Below, piece by piece: positions 27,854 to 36,676 of a DNA stretch of 64,000 nt (the stretch's first letter is position 1; each line of letters opens with the position of its first letter). Both the position numbers and the translations under genes were made by a program. The notes under the pieces are model-generated. The model was not told the origin of the DNA. It saw nothing but the letters and a program-made list of their open reading frames with translations, and made no database searches. Location of the stretch: NCBI RefSeq assembly GCF_000829375.1, contig NZ_AP014624.1, forward strand, positions 1,860,001 to 1,924,000. Direction: 5' to 3'. The DNA comes from Chryseobacterium sp. StRB126 (GTDB lineage: Bacteria > Bacteroidota > Bacteroidia > Flavobacteriales > Weeksellaceae).

Positions 27854-29161
27854 TTAATAAGCAACTTCCATTTTCACTTTTTTCCCTTTCAGCTTTTCAT
27901 TCTGCAGCTTTCTTAAAAGAGCATTCACCTTATTTCTTGAAACGGCAACATAAGAAGTGGTGTCTTTTACTTCAATAACACCTACATCTTCTTTTTGTAA
28001 TTCTCCTTTTTTAAGCAGATAACCTACAATATCTACTTTGTTGACTTTATCTTTCTTTCCTGCACTGATGTAAATGGTCTGGAAAGGTGTTTTCTGCGGA
28101 ACTTTAGTAAATCCGGCAACACTTTCTTCAGGAGTGTCGTTTTTGATGAATGGGAAATTTTCCTCTTCTGTCATAATCAGGTACACAAAACCTTTGGCAT
28201 TCATTCTTGCGGTACGTCCGTTTCTGTGGATGAAAGCATCTTCTTTTGGAGGAAGCTGATAATGTACAATAGATTCCACTTCAGGAATATCCAGTCCGCG
28301 GGCAGCAAGGTCAGTTGTAATTAGGATTCTTGCAGAATCATTTCTGAATTTCAGTAAAGCACGTTCTCTTTCATCTTGTTCCATTCCGCCATGGAAAGTC
28401 TCTCTATCGATGCCCATCTGATGAAGAAGTTCAGAAATACGGTCTACTGCATCACGGTGGTTACAGAAGATCAGAGTCCTTTTATTCCCGATTTTACAAA
28501 CCAGGTTGAAAAGGGTATCCAGTTTTTCTTCCGAAATCGTCATTACTTTCCTCAGCTGAATATCCGGCTTTACTTCATTCTCTTTAAGGAAGCTGATGAT
28601 TTTTTCATCTTTCAAGCCTGTAAATGCAGGAATTTCATCCATTGCTGTTGCAGACGTTAAAATTCTTTGAGAAAGCCCTTTTAAAGAACTACAAATAAAT
28701 TCCATATCATCATGGAACCCTAGTTCCAAAGCCTTATCAAATTCATCCAGAACCAATGTCTTAATTGTTTTCGGATCGAAATTGTTATTTCTTACGTGAT
28801 AGGTAATTCTTCCCGGAGTTCCGATTAAAACCGCTGGAGCTTCAATTAAATTATTGACTTCAATCTTTTTATCATGGCCACCATAACAAACGGAAACTTT
28901 AAAATCAGTTCCCATTGATTTGAAAACCTGTTCAATCTGTAAGGCCAACTCTCGCGCAGGAACCAATATTAATGCCTGAACACCCTGAACATTCTTTTTC
29001 AGATTTCTAAGAACCGGAAATAAAAAAGCCAGCGTTTTTCCGGATCCGGTAGGAGAGAGCAAAACAATATCGGTATTGTTTTCAGACGCTTTATAAGTAG
29101 ATTTCTGCATCTGATTCATATCCTGAATCTGCAGCTTTTGATAAATTGATTGTAGTTCCAT
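27854..29161 (-). CDS. DEAD-box RNA helicase, DbpA-like
   Basis: The 435-aa protein shows Q18 of the Q motif, Walker A at 36-43 (SPTGSGKT), the DEAD-box equivalent DEFD at 139-142, SAT at 170-172 and the late HRNGRTAR motif. A basic C-terminal domain of about 70 residues, with the GYLLKKGEL and YVAVSRNKV segments, resembles the DbpA RNA-binding domain. DbpA-like helicases act in 50S ribosome assembly, but without a search I leave the symbol empty. DEFD in place of DEAD is a known variant in this group. The -7 box ends only 4 bp before the ATG. Confidence 0.87.
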   Translation of the reverse strand: MELQSIYQKLQIQDMNQMQKSTYKASENNTDIVLLSPTGSGKTLAFLFPVLRNLKKNVQGVQALILVPARELALQIEQVFKSMGTDFKVSVCYGGHDKKIEVNNLIEAPAVLIGTPGRITYHVRNNNFDPKTIKTLVLDEFDKALELGFHDDMEFICSSLKGLSQRILTSATAMDEIPAFTGLKDEKIISFLKENEVKPDIQLRKVMTISEEKLDTLFNLVCKIGNKRTLIFCNHRDAVDRISELLHQMGIDRETFHGGMEQDERERALLKFRNDSARILITTDLAARGLDIPEVESIVHYQLPPKEDAFIHRNGRTARMNAKGFVYLIMTEEENFPFIKNDTPEESVAGFTKVPQKTPFQTIYISAGKKDKVNKVDIVGYLLKKGELQKEDVGVIEVKDTTSYVAVSRNKVNALLRKLQNEKLKGKKVKMEVAY

Positions 29162-29165
29162 GGTG

Positions 29166-29173
29166 CAAAGGTA
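29166..29173 (-). promoter_or_regulatory. -7 box immediately before the helicase start
   Basis: TACCTTTG on the minus strand (29173-29166) matches TAnnTTTG and is separated from the ATG at 29161 by 4 bp. A transcript from it would have almost no leader. No TTG lies at the -33 position. Confidence 0.45.
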
Positions 29174-29254
29174 GTGAATTTTGGAGTTTGAGGTGTTTGA
29201 GAATTTTAGAATGGAAGGGTGTGAGAATGATGATTAGTTGTAGTTTGGTGTTGC

Positions 29255-29393
29255 TGTCATTCTGAATGAAGCTTAGTGAAGTGAAGAATCTCATTTTGTC
29301 TTCTACTAATTATAGATGATTCGACTCCGCTCAGAATGACAACTCTAATAATATGCTGTTGAATTATGTATGGTCAGGCTGAGCGGAGTCGAA
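29255..29393. repeat. Intergenic inverted-repeat cluster before the mod gene
   Basis: The 421-bp gap 29162-29582 holds TGTCATTCTGA (29255-29265) inverted as TCAGAATGACA (29331-29341), and TTCGACTCCGCTCAG (29320-29334) inverted as CTGAGCGGAGTCGAA (29379-29393). Both pairs are perfect. I see no gene there. The remaining part is AT-rich and leads to a -7 box (TAAATTTG, 29556-29563) before the mod gene. Confidence 0.8.
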
Positions 29394-29555
29394 GCCTTTT
29401 TACTATAGATTTAAGAACCTTTCAATAATAAATAATCTATCTGCTGAACTAGTGATTTTTTACATTATAATAACTGATGATTCACTTGCGAAGCAAAATT
29501 CACTATTTGCGTTTTGTTTTACGGATTCCCGTAGAAATATCACGTGCTTTCAAAA

Positions 29556-29563
29556 TAAATTTG
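29556..29563 (+). promoter_or_regulatory. -7 promoter box of the Type III mod gene
   Basis: TAAATTTG matches TAnnTTTG and ends 19 bp before the ATG at 29583. I see no clear -33 element. Confidence 0.45.
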
Positions 29564-29582
29564 AAGCAATAAAATTAATACC

Positions 29583-31490
29583 ATGAAACTCTACCAAACT
29601 CTTGAAAAACAGATTAAGAAAGAACCTAACTATGTTTCCGATAATGGAGAAATAAAAAAATGGGTTGTCCTGAATAAAGCACAGAACTTTGATGAAGAAT
29701 TGATCGGATTGCTATTGGAAGACTCCGATTTGAAAGAAAAATTTTTCATAAAAGTAAAAGAGGTCTGGGTGTTCAAACAAAACCTTTTTATTCAGTTCCT
29801 TGAGCAGAAAAACTATCTGAATGACAGCTATACTCAATTCAAAAACAAAGTAGGCCTAACGATTGATGGTAAGCATTTGAAACAACGCAATGAAGTCTCA
29901 TTGGTATGGCCATTTAAAGACTGTATTCTGGAAGGTGGACAAAGCCGTGAGGAAGATAAAAGAGAAGAGATTTTCTTCAATGAAGTTCTGGCACAGGATG
30001 AAATTACTGAATTGTTGGATCCAAAAGTCTTAACCAATGCTAAAAGATTTGATAAAGAGGGCGAAAAAGCACTCTGTCATTCTGAACAAAGTGAAGAATC
30101 TCTTTTCAACCGAAATGAAAACGGAACCATTACCGATAATCTGATTATCAAAGGGAATAACCTTTTAGCATTGCATTCTCTGAAAAAAGAATTTGCAGGA
30201 AAAGTGAAGCTTATTTATATAGATCCGCCTTATAATACAGGAAACGATGGGTTTAAATATAATGATAGTTTTAATCATTCTACTTGGTTAACTTTTATGA
30301 AGAATAGACTTTTGGTTGCAAAATTATTACTGAAAAATAATGGTGTAATTTTTATAAGTTTAGATGATAGAGAAGCTCATTATGCGAAAGTCCTTTGTGA
30401 TGAGGTTTTTGGATATGAAAATTTTTTATCTGATATAATTTGGAACTCTACAAAGTCCGTGACAAATACAGCAATTATATCTAATTCGCATACTCATACT
30501 TTAGTTTATTTTAAAGATAAAAACTATTATGTGAAGAATAGAATGGAGTTTAGATTGCAAGAGGATGGAATTGGTTTTTCTAATCCTGATAATGATGCAA
30601 GAGGTGTTTGGAAAGCAGATCCTTTTCAGGTTGGTGGTTGGCGTCCAAATCAGCAATACGAAATTAAAAATCCAAATACGGGAATAGTGTATAAGCCAAA
30701 TGTAGGATGTAGTTGGAAGAATGATTTTACAAAATATAAAGAATTATTAGAGGATAATAGAATAGTTTTCGGAGTTGATGGTAATGCAGGGCCTCAAAGA
30801 AAACGGTTTTTATCAGAAGCAATGGAACGAGGAAAAGTTGCAAAAACAATCTGGGATGATCTTGAAACTACAACAAATGGGACACAACATTTGAAGAGTT
30901 TATTTAGTAATCAAGTTTTTTCGAATCCTAAACCAGAAGGATTTATAAAAAGAATTATTGAGTTGGCGACAAATGAAAATGACATTATCTTAGACTACCA
31001 TCTTGGAAGCGGTACCACGGCATCCACAGCTCACAAAATGAACCGCCAATATATCGGAATAGAGCAAATGGATTACATAGAGACTGTTGCGGTAGAGCGT
31101 TTGAAGAAAGTAATTGATGGTGAACAAGGCGGTATCTCAAAATCCGTCAACTGGCAAGGCGGCGGCTCCTTCATCTATCTTGAACTCAAAAAATACAATC
31201 AAACCTTCATAGAAAAAATAGAAGAAGCAAAAGATGAAAAAACACTTCTTCAGATTTGGGAAGAGATGAAAGAAAAATCTTTTCTTAACTATAATGTAGA
31301 TCTTCAGAAACAGGAACAATATATTGAGGATTTCAAAACATTAAGCCTACAGGAACAGAAACAACACCTTTGTGAACTGCTCGACAAGAACCAGCTCTAT
31401 GTAAACCTTTCTTCTCTTAATGATGGAAACTTTGAATGCACTCCGGAAGAGCAAAAAGTAACAAAAGCATTTTATCAACTTAAAAAGTAA
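29583..31490 (+). CDS. Type III restriction-modification system methyltransferase (Mod)
   Basis: This 635-aa adenine-N6 methyltransferase has the DPPY catalytic motif at 214-217 (YIDPPYNTG) before the SAM-binding motif DYHLGSGTT at 471-479, which is the beta-class order of Type III Mod proteins. Between them lies the target-recognition region. Mod recognises the asymmetric site and also forms the complex with Res. Residues 165-175 (CHSEQSEESLF) are encoded by a dispersed repeat inserted in frame (see repeat at 30075). The centre of the gene is clearly more AT-rich than its ends. Res begins 4 bp after the stop. Confidence 0.9.
   Translation: MKLYQTLEKQIKKEPNYVSDNGEIKKWVVLNKAQNFDEELIGLLLEDSDLKEKFFIKVKEVWVFKQNLFIQFLEQKNYLNDSYTQFKNKVGLTIDGKHLKQRNEVSLVWPFKDCILEGGQSREEDKREEIFFNEVLAQDEITELLDPKVLTNAKRFDKEGEKALCHSEQSEESLFNRNENGTITDNLIIKGNNLLALHSLKKEFAGKVKLIYIDPPYNTGNDGFKYNDSFNHSTWLTFMKNRLLVAKLLLKNNGVIFISLDDREAHYAKVLCDEVFGYENFLSDIIWNSTKSVTNTAIISNSHTHTLVYFKDKNYYVKNRMEFRLQEDGIGFSNPDNDARGVWKADPFQVGGWRPNQQYEIKNPNTGIVYKPNVGCSWKNDFTKYKELLEDNRIVFGVDGNAGPQRKRFLSEAMERGKVAKTIWDDLETTTNGTQHLKSLFSNQVFSNPKPEGFIKRIIELATNENDIILDYHLGSGTTASTAHKMNRQYIGIEQMDYIETVAVERLKKVIDGEQGGISKSVNWQGGGSFIYLELKKYNQTFIEKIEEAKDEKTLLQIWEEMKEKSFLNYNVDLQKQEQYIEDFKTLSLQEQKQHLCELLDKNQLYVNLSSLNDGNFECTPEEQKVTKAFYQLKK
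30075..30102 (+). repeat. Dispersed repeat copy embedded in frame in mod
   Basis: 28 bp here begin TGTCATTCTGAACAAAGTGA and end AGAATCTC. They match intergenic copies at 29255 (TGTCATTCTGAATGAAG and GTGAAGAATCTC) and 43212 (TGTCATTCTGACGAAGG and AAGAATCTC). Here they encode CHSEQSEES. Confidence 0.75.
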
Positions 31491-31494
31491 GCAG

Positions 31495-34047
31495 ATGGTA
31501 TTTTTACACGAAATATTCAATAATCCATTTGCGCGTAAGGCTTTGGCAGAAGTTTCTTTACCCAATGGAATCACCGATAATCTGAAATTTGGAATCCGTC
31601 CGTATCAGGAAGAAGCATTCAGACGCTATTTATATACGGAGCGGGAAGATTTTGACGGGAAACCCAAGAAACCTCTGCATCTCCTTTATAATATGGCGAC
31701 GGGCAGTGGAAAGACAATGGTAATGGGCGGTTTAATGCTTCATCTCTATGAAAAAGGATATCGTAATTTTTTGTTTTTTGTCAACAGCAATAATATCATT
31801 CAGAAAACGAAAGATAATTTTCTTAATCCTCAAACATCCAAATATTTATTTCAGAACAAAATCGTTATTGATGGTAAAGAGGTCTTTTTGAAACAGATTG
31901 ATAATTTTGATGAATCCGATCATGAAAATATTAATATCAAATTTACCACGATCCAGCAGCTTCATATAGATTTAAACAATACCAAAGAAAACAGTGTAAC
32001 CTATGAAGATTTTAAGGATAAAAAGATTGTCCTGATTGCCGATGAGGCCCATCATCTGAACAGTGGCACTAAAAGCGGAAACCTCTTCGGAAGCTGGGAA
32101 GAAACCGTTTTGGAGATTCTGCATCAGAATTTCGAGAATATCCTGCTGGAATTTACAGCTACTTTGGATTATGAAAGCCGGGAAATCACAGAGAAATATA
32201 AAGATAAAGTCATTTATAAATATGATCTTGCCCAGTTCAGAACCGATAAGTTTTCCAAGGAAATTAATCTTGTACGTTCCATGTATGATGAACAGGAAAG
32301 GATTGTTCAGGCTTTGATCCTCAATTTGTACCGCCAGGAATTGGCTGCCATTCATCATATTAACCTGAAACCTGTTATTCTTTTCAAGGCCAAGAAAACC
32401 ATCAAAGAATCCGAACACAATAAAGAAAACTTTCACAAGCTGATTGATGACTTCTCTGAAAAAATAGTAGAAAAAATAAGGAAAACATCTACAGTTTCTG
32501 TTGTTCAAAAGGCCTTTGATTTTTTTAAAACTAAAAATATTTCAAACAATGATATTGTAAAACGGATACAGACTCATTTCAGGGAAGAAAATTGTTTGAG
32601 TGCCAATAATGACTCAGAAGCAGAGAAAAACCAGATTTTACTCAATACGTTAGAAGAAGAAAATAATCCAATTCGTGCTGTATTTGCTGTACAGAAGCTC
32701 AATGAAGGCTGGGATGTTCTCAATTTGTTTGATATTGTAAGATTATATGAAGACCGCGACGGAAAAGATGGTAAACCAGGCAAAACAACCCTTTCTGAAG
32801 CTCAGTTAATCGGTCGTGGAGCAAGGTATTATCCATTTGCTGTAGGAGAAGACGAAGATAAGTTTGTGAGAAAATATGATGATGATATGGCAAACGATCT
32901 GAAAATTTTAGAAGAATTATACTATCACACCAAGGAAGACAGCCGCTATATTTCGGAACTCAAAAAAGCACTAGTAGACTCCGGAATATATGAAGATGAA
33001 GCCAATCTTGAAACCAAACAGTTAAAACTAAAATCTATATTTAAAACCACAGACTTGTATAAAAAAGGAGTTGTGTTTTCAAATAAGAAAATCCCTAAAA
33101 GTTTTACTCATATAAAGTCTTTTAAAGATTTAGGAGTTTCTAAGCCTAAGTTCAGTTATCAGCTTTCTTCAGGAAGTGGAAGCATGTCCAATGTGTTTTT
33201 TGAATTGGAGAAACCAGCTCCTCCTGAAGAAGGAATAAAATCTGAAGGGGTGAGAGTTCAGGATATTCAGAAACATGTAGTAAGATATGCCTTAAGTCGG
33301 AATCCTTTTTACTATTTCGATAACCTTTCACGTTATTTTCCTAATATAAGATCTATTCGGGATTTTATAGAGGATGAGAAGTATTTGGGTGGAATGGAAA
33401 TCATATTCCATGGAACGCAAAGCCGCCTTCAGGAAATTTCACATTTTGATTACCTTCAGGCACTCAATGGATTACTGCAAAATATAGAAGCGGATATTAA
33501 ACATAATGCTCCAGATTATGAAGGTTCATCGTTCCAGCCGCAGCCTATTCATCAGGTTTTCAAAGATAAAGAGATCAGGGTTAATAAAAACAGTGAAAGG
33601 GCAAAAGGACAGGAGAATATAGTTTCAGAAGAACCATGGTATGTTTACAATGCTAATTATGGAACCAGTGAAGAAAAAAGATTTGTAGAATTGTTTTCCA
33701 GACGCTTCAAAGGATTGAATCAAAAGTATCAGGATATTCATCTGATCCGTAATGAAAGGGAAATTAAGATCTTTGATAAGTTAGGACGTGCTTTTGAACC
33801 GGATTTTATTTTGTTTTGCAGTCAGAGAAAAGACAAACAGCTGACTTACCAGGTTTTTATAGAGCCGAAAGGAACTCATTTAATTGATTATGACAGATGG
33901 AAAGAAGATTTTTTGAAGGAGATGGGAGAGGAAAAGAAAACCATTACCATTCATACGGATGAATATTTAATTACTGCAGTACCTTTTTATAACCATGAAA
34001 CTGAAAAAGAATTTGAAAGAGCTTTAGAAAAAACGTTGATGAGCTAA
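31495..34047 (+). CDS. Type III restriction enzyme (Res) subunit
   Basis: This 850-aa superfamily 2 helicase/nuclease has Walker A at 68-74 (ATGSGKT), the DEAH box at 183-186 (DEAHHL) and a late helicase motif around IGRGARYYPF. A C-terminal PD-(D/E)xK nuclease core has PD at 769-770 and E790-P-K792. Type III Res translocates along DNA and cleaves when two unmethylated sites are engaged with Mod. The frame is complete and the catalytic residues are present, so the system looks intact. It starts 4 bp after Mod stops and has no further gene in the unit. Confidence 0.9.
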   Translation: MVFLHEIFNNPFARKALAEVSLPNGITDNLKFGIRPYQEEAFRRYLYTEREDFDGKPKKPLHLLYNMATGSGKTMVMGGLMLHLYEKGYRNFLFFVNSNNIIQKTKDNFLNPQTSKYLFQNKIVIDGKEVFLKQIDNFDESDHENINIKFTTIQQLHIDLNNTKENSVTYEDFKDKKIVLIADEAHHLNSGTKSGNLFGSWEETVLEILHQNFENILLEFTATLDYESREITEKYKDKVIYKYDLAQFRTDKFSKEINLVRSMYDEQERIVQALILNLYRQELAAIHHINLKPVILFKAKKTIKESEHNKENFHKLIDDFSEKIVEKIRKTSTVSVVQKAFDFFKTKNISNNDIVKRIQTHFREENCLSANNDSEAEKNQILLNTLEEENNPIRAVFAVQKLNEGWDVLNLFDIVRLYEDRDGKDGKPGKTTLSEAQLIGRGARYYPFAVGEDEDKFVRKYDDDMANDLKILEELYYHTKEDSRYISELKKALVDSGIYEDEANLETKQLKLKSIFKTTDLYKKGVVFSNKKIPKSFTHIKSFKDLGVSKPKFSYQLSSGSGSMSNVFFELEKPAPPEEGIKSEGVRVQDIQKHVVRYALSRNPFYYFDNLSRYFPNIRSIRDFIEDEKYLGGMEIIFHGTQSRLQEISHFDYLQALNGLLQNIEADIKHNAPDYEGSSFQPQPIHQVFKDKEIRVNKNSERAKGQENIVSEEPWYVYNANYGTSEEKRFVELFSRRFKGLNQKYQDIHLIRNEREIKIFDKLGRAFEPDFILFCSQRKDKQLTYQVFIEPKGTHLIDYDRWKEDFLKEMGEEKKTITIHTDEYLITAVPFYNHETEKEFERALEKTLMS

Positions 34048-34151
34048 TTTTCGAATTCTTCCTAATCTTTAAATTTTTAAATCCTTTACTCTTTTAATAA
34101 TACGTGTTGGTATTCAGTTGTTTAATGGAAAATGTTGTAACCTGAAAACTA

Positions 34152-34182
34152 TTGTTTATCTCAAATAAAATTTTTATCTTTG
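34152..34182 (+). promoter_or_regulatory. rpsA promoter
   Basis: TTG (34152-34154), a 20-bp spacer and TATCTTTG (34175-34182) match the Bacteroidota consensus. The start codon is 122 bp further on. Confidence 0.7.
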
Positions 34183-34202
34183 CACCCACTTTTGTGGCGA
34201 AA

Positions 34203-34269
34203 AGGTTTGAAGAGTAAAATACTTATAATTAATTACTTCCGTATTTTTTAAATCCGCATTTATTCAAAC
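34203..34269 (+). promoter_or_regulatory. Structured rpsA leader
   Basis: GGTTTGAA (34203-34210) pairs perfectly with TTCAAACC (34262-34269), and inside it AAAATAC (34215-34221) pairs with GTATTTT (34240-34246). The leader of about 120 nt could be a ribosomal-protein autoregulatory element. The role is inferred. Confidence 0.4.
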
Positions 34270-34304
34270 CATTAAAAAAGAAGGAATACAAATTTTATTA
34301 GAAA

Positions 34305-36095
34305 ATGTCAAAAGAGACAAATTCAGCAGAGGTTATTTTAAACCAAAACGTAGCACCAGAACAATTTGATTGGGATTCTTTCGAATCAGGTCTTGATGCA
34401 GATGCGAGAAAAGAAAAAAGCGATTTAGAAGAAATCTACAACGGATCTCTTAACAGCCTAAACGATAATGACGTTTTAGTTGGTAGAGTAGTTAGATTAA
34501 CTGACAAAGAAGCTATCGTAGACATCAACTTCAAATCTGAAGGTGTTATTTCTCTTAACGAATTCCGTTACAACCAAGGCCTAAAAGTAGGTGATGAGGT
34601 AGAAGTAATGGTTGACAAGAGAGAAGACAAAACTGGTCAATTACAATTATCTCACAGAAAAGCTAGAACGCTTAAAGCTTGGGATAAAGTAAACGAACTT
34701 CACGAAACTGGAGAAATCGTTAACGGTTTTGTTAAATCTAGAACTAAAGGTGGTATGATCGTTGACGTTCACGGAATCGAAGCATTCTTACCAGGTTCTC
34801 AAATTGACGTTAAGCCAATTAAAGATTACGATCAGTTCGTAGGAAAAACTATGGAGTTCAAAGTTGTGAAAATCAACCCTGAGTTCAAAAACGTAGTGGT
34901 TTCTCACAAAGCATTGATCGAAGCAGATATCGAAGGTCAGAAAAAAGAAATCATCGCTCAACTTGAAAAAGGTCAGGTTCTTGAAGGTACTGTTAAGAAC
35001 ATCACTTCTTACGGTGTATTCATTGACTTAGGAGGTGTTGATGGATTGATCCACATTACAGACCTTTCTTGGTCTAGAGTGAACCACCCATCTGAAATCC
35101 TAGAGGACGGACAAACTGTAAAAGTTGTAATCCTTGATTTCGATGATGAGAAAACAAGAATCCAATTAGGTATGAAGCAATTAGAAGCTCATCCTTGGGA
35201 TGCTCTTTCTGCTGACATGAAAGTTGGAGATAAAGTAAAAGGAAAAGTAGTAGTTCTTGCTGACTATGGTGCATTCGTAGAAATCGCTCCAGGTGTTGAA
35301 GGATTAATCCACGTTTCTGAAATGTCTTGGTCTACTCACTTAAGATCTGCTGGAGATTTCGTAAAAGTAGGTGATGAAGTGGAAGCTGAAGTATTAACTT
35401 TAGATAGAGAAGAAAGAAAAATTTCTCTTGGTATCAAGCAATTGTCTAAAGATCCATGGGAAAACATCGAAGCTAAGTATCCGGTAGGATCTCAGCATGT
35501 AGGAACTGTAAGAAACTTCACTAACTTTGGTGTATTCGTAGAGTTAGAAGAAGGGATCGACGGATTAATCTACATCTCTGATCTTTCTTGGACTAAGAAA
35601 ATCAAGCACCCATCTGAGTTCTGTGCAGTAGGTGATAAATTAGATGTTGTAGTTCTTGAACTAGATATCCAAGCTAGAAGATTATCTCTAGGTCACAAGC
35701 AATTGACTGAAAACCCATGGGATAAATTCGAAACTAAATATGCTGAAGGAACTATCCACGCTGGTAAAGCGGTAGAAGTTCACGATAAAGGAGCTTCTGT
35801 ACAATTCGAAGATGCTGAGGTTGAAGCTTTCTGTCCTTCAAGATTATTAGAGAAAGAAGATGGATCTAAAATCAAGAAAGGTGAAGATGCTCAATTCAAA
35901 GTAATTGAATTCAACAAAGAATTCAAGAGAGTTGTAGTTTCTCACACAGGGATCTTCAGAGACGAAGAAAAGAAAAACGTTAAAGAATCTTCTTCTAGAA
36001 ATGTATCTTCTTCTTCAAACAACGAAGAAAGATCTACTCTTGGAGACATCGATGCATTAGCAGAGTTGAAAAGAAAAATGGAAGAAGGTAAATAA
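34305..36095 (+). CDS. rpsA: 30S ribosomal protein S1
   Basis: The 596-aa protein contains a series of about six S1 OB-fold domains with the repeated VG(D/T)...G.V......G.FV.......G(L/F).. pattern: GRVVRLTDKEAIVDINF, GFVKSRTKGGMIVDVHG, GTVKNITSYGVFIDLGG, GKVVVLADYGAFVEI, GTVRNFTNFGVFVELEE and the shorter GKAVEVHDKGASVQF. The C-terminus is a Ser/Asn/Glu-rich tail. S1 binds mRNA and helps start translation; in Bacteroidota, where Shine-Dalgarno sites are rare, it is expected to matter strongly. It has its own promoter and terminator. Codon use is notably uniform and C-ending, as in highly expressed genes. Confidence 0.95.
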   Translation: MSKETNSAEVILNQNVAPEQFDWDSFESGLDADARKEKSDLEEIYNGSLNSLNDNDVLVGRVVRLTDKEAIVDINFKSEGVISLNEFRYNQGLKVGDEVEVMVDKREDKTGQLQLSHRKARTLKAWDKVNELHETGEIVNGFVKSRTKGGMIVDVHGIEAFLPGSQIDVKPIKDYDQFVGKTMEFKVVKINPEFKNVVVSHKALIEADIEGQKKEIIAQLEKGQVLEGTVKNITSYGVFIDLGGVDGLIHITDLSWSRVNHPSEILEDGQTVKVVILDFDDEKTRIQLGMKQLEAHPWDALSADMKVGDKVKGKVVVLADYGAFVEIAPGVEGLIHVSEMSWSTHLRSAGDFVKVGDEVEAEVLTLDREERKISLGIKQLSKDPWENIEAKYPVGSQHVGTVRNFTNFGVFVELEEGIDGLIYISDLSWTKKIKHPSEFCAVGDKLDVVVLELDIQARRLSLGHKQLTENPWDKFETKYAEGTIHAGKAVEVHDKGASVQFEDAEVEAFCPSRLLEKEDGSKIKKGEDAQFKVIEFNKEFKRVVVSHTGIFRDEEKKNVKESSSRNVSSSSNNEERSTLGDIDALAELKRKMEEGK

Positions 36096-36118
36096 TCTTT
36101 GAACCATTTATAAATAAG

Positions 36119-36147
36119 GAGCCGCTCATTTGAGCGGCTTTTTTTTT
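36119..36147 (+). terminator. Terminator of rpsA
   Basis: AGCCGCTC-ATTT-GAGCGGCT, a perfect 8-bp GC-rich stem, followed by nine T. Confidence 0.95.
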
Positions 36148-36370
36148 GTGCCTTATTTTCAGGAGCTTTTTCCCGCTATCCACTCATACTCCTCGCGCCA
36201 TCGCACTCCAACACCCGGATTCCCAAATTCTCCGGCTCATGCTGTGGGGTAACCGTTCCTATCGGGGCTAGGAAAGGATCACAATGATGAATAGTTGTAG
36301 ATAAAGTAACGGAAACAGTGAATAAACCTAATAGGTTTCTATTTTGGTTAAATTTTAATTATTTACCCCC
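36148..36370. other. Gene-free GC-richer intergenic stretch with a small palindrome
   Basis: No gene is visible. The first half (to about 36290) has a GC-rich text unlike its surroundings, with a CCCGCTATCC and a TATCGGGGCTAGG segment, and looks to me like a dispersed intergenic repeat of this lineage (from memory). AAACCT (36324-36329) and AGGTTT (36333-36338) form a small palindrome. Confidence 0.4.
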
Positions 36371-36591
36371 GAGTTTGGGATCATAAAATTAAGGATAATA
36401 GGCTGTAAGCAGGAAGAGTGAGGCTGGAAGTTATTATCGGAACTACAATTTCTGACGTTGCCGTAAAATTTGATGAAGCAGTCTTAAAGGAATAATAGAT
36501 TACAGGATTGTAAGTGTTTTTTTAACCTCAACTCACTTCCATCTCCCGGCTTCCTTGCTTCCTGAAAACAGAAATGTTTTATCCCGAACTC
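36371..36591 (+). mobile_element. MITE-like element, copy 1 (221 bp)
   Basis: The element begins GAGTTTGGGAT (36371-36381) and ends ATCCCGAACTC (36581-36591), which are 11-bp terminal inverted repeats with one mismatch. The interior matches the inverted element at 55232-55453 over its whole length. It contains no transposase or complete gene. Confidence 0.75.
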
Positions 36592-36621
36592 AGGTTATTT
36601 ATTTAAAATAGATTAAAATAC

Positions 36622-36636
36622 ATCATTGTATTGTGA
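36622..36636 (+). promoter_or_regulatory. Shared 15-bp motif upstream of the vWA protein
   Basis: ATCATTGTATTGTGA is identical to the motif at 21273-21287 in front of another T9SS-secreted protein and ends 40 bp before the ATG at 36677. Confidence 0.4.
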
Positions 36637-36676
36637 TAAAAATGCTATTTTCATCAATCAAAATAAAATTTTAACC

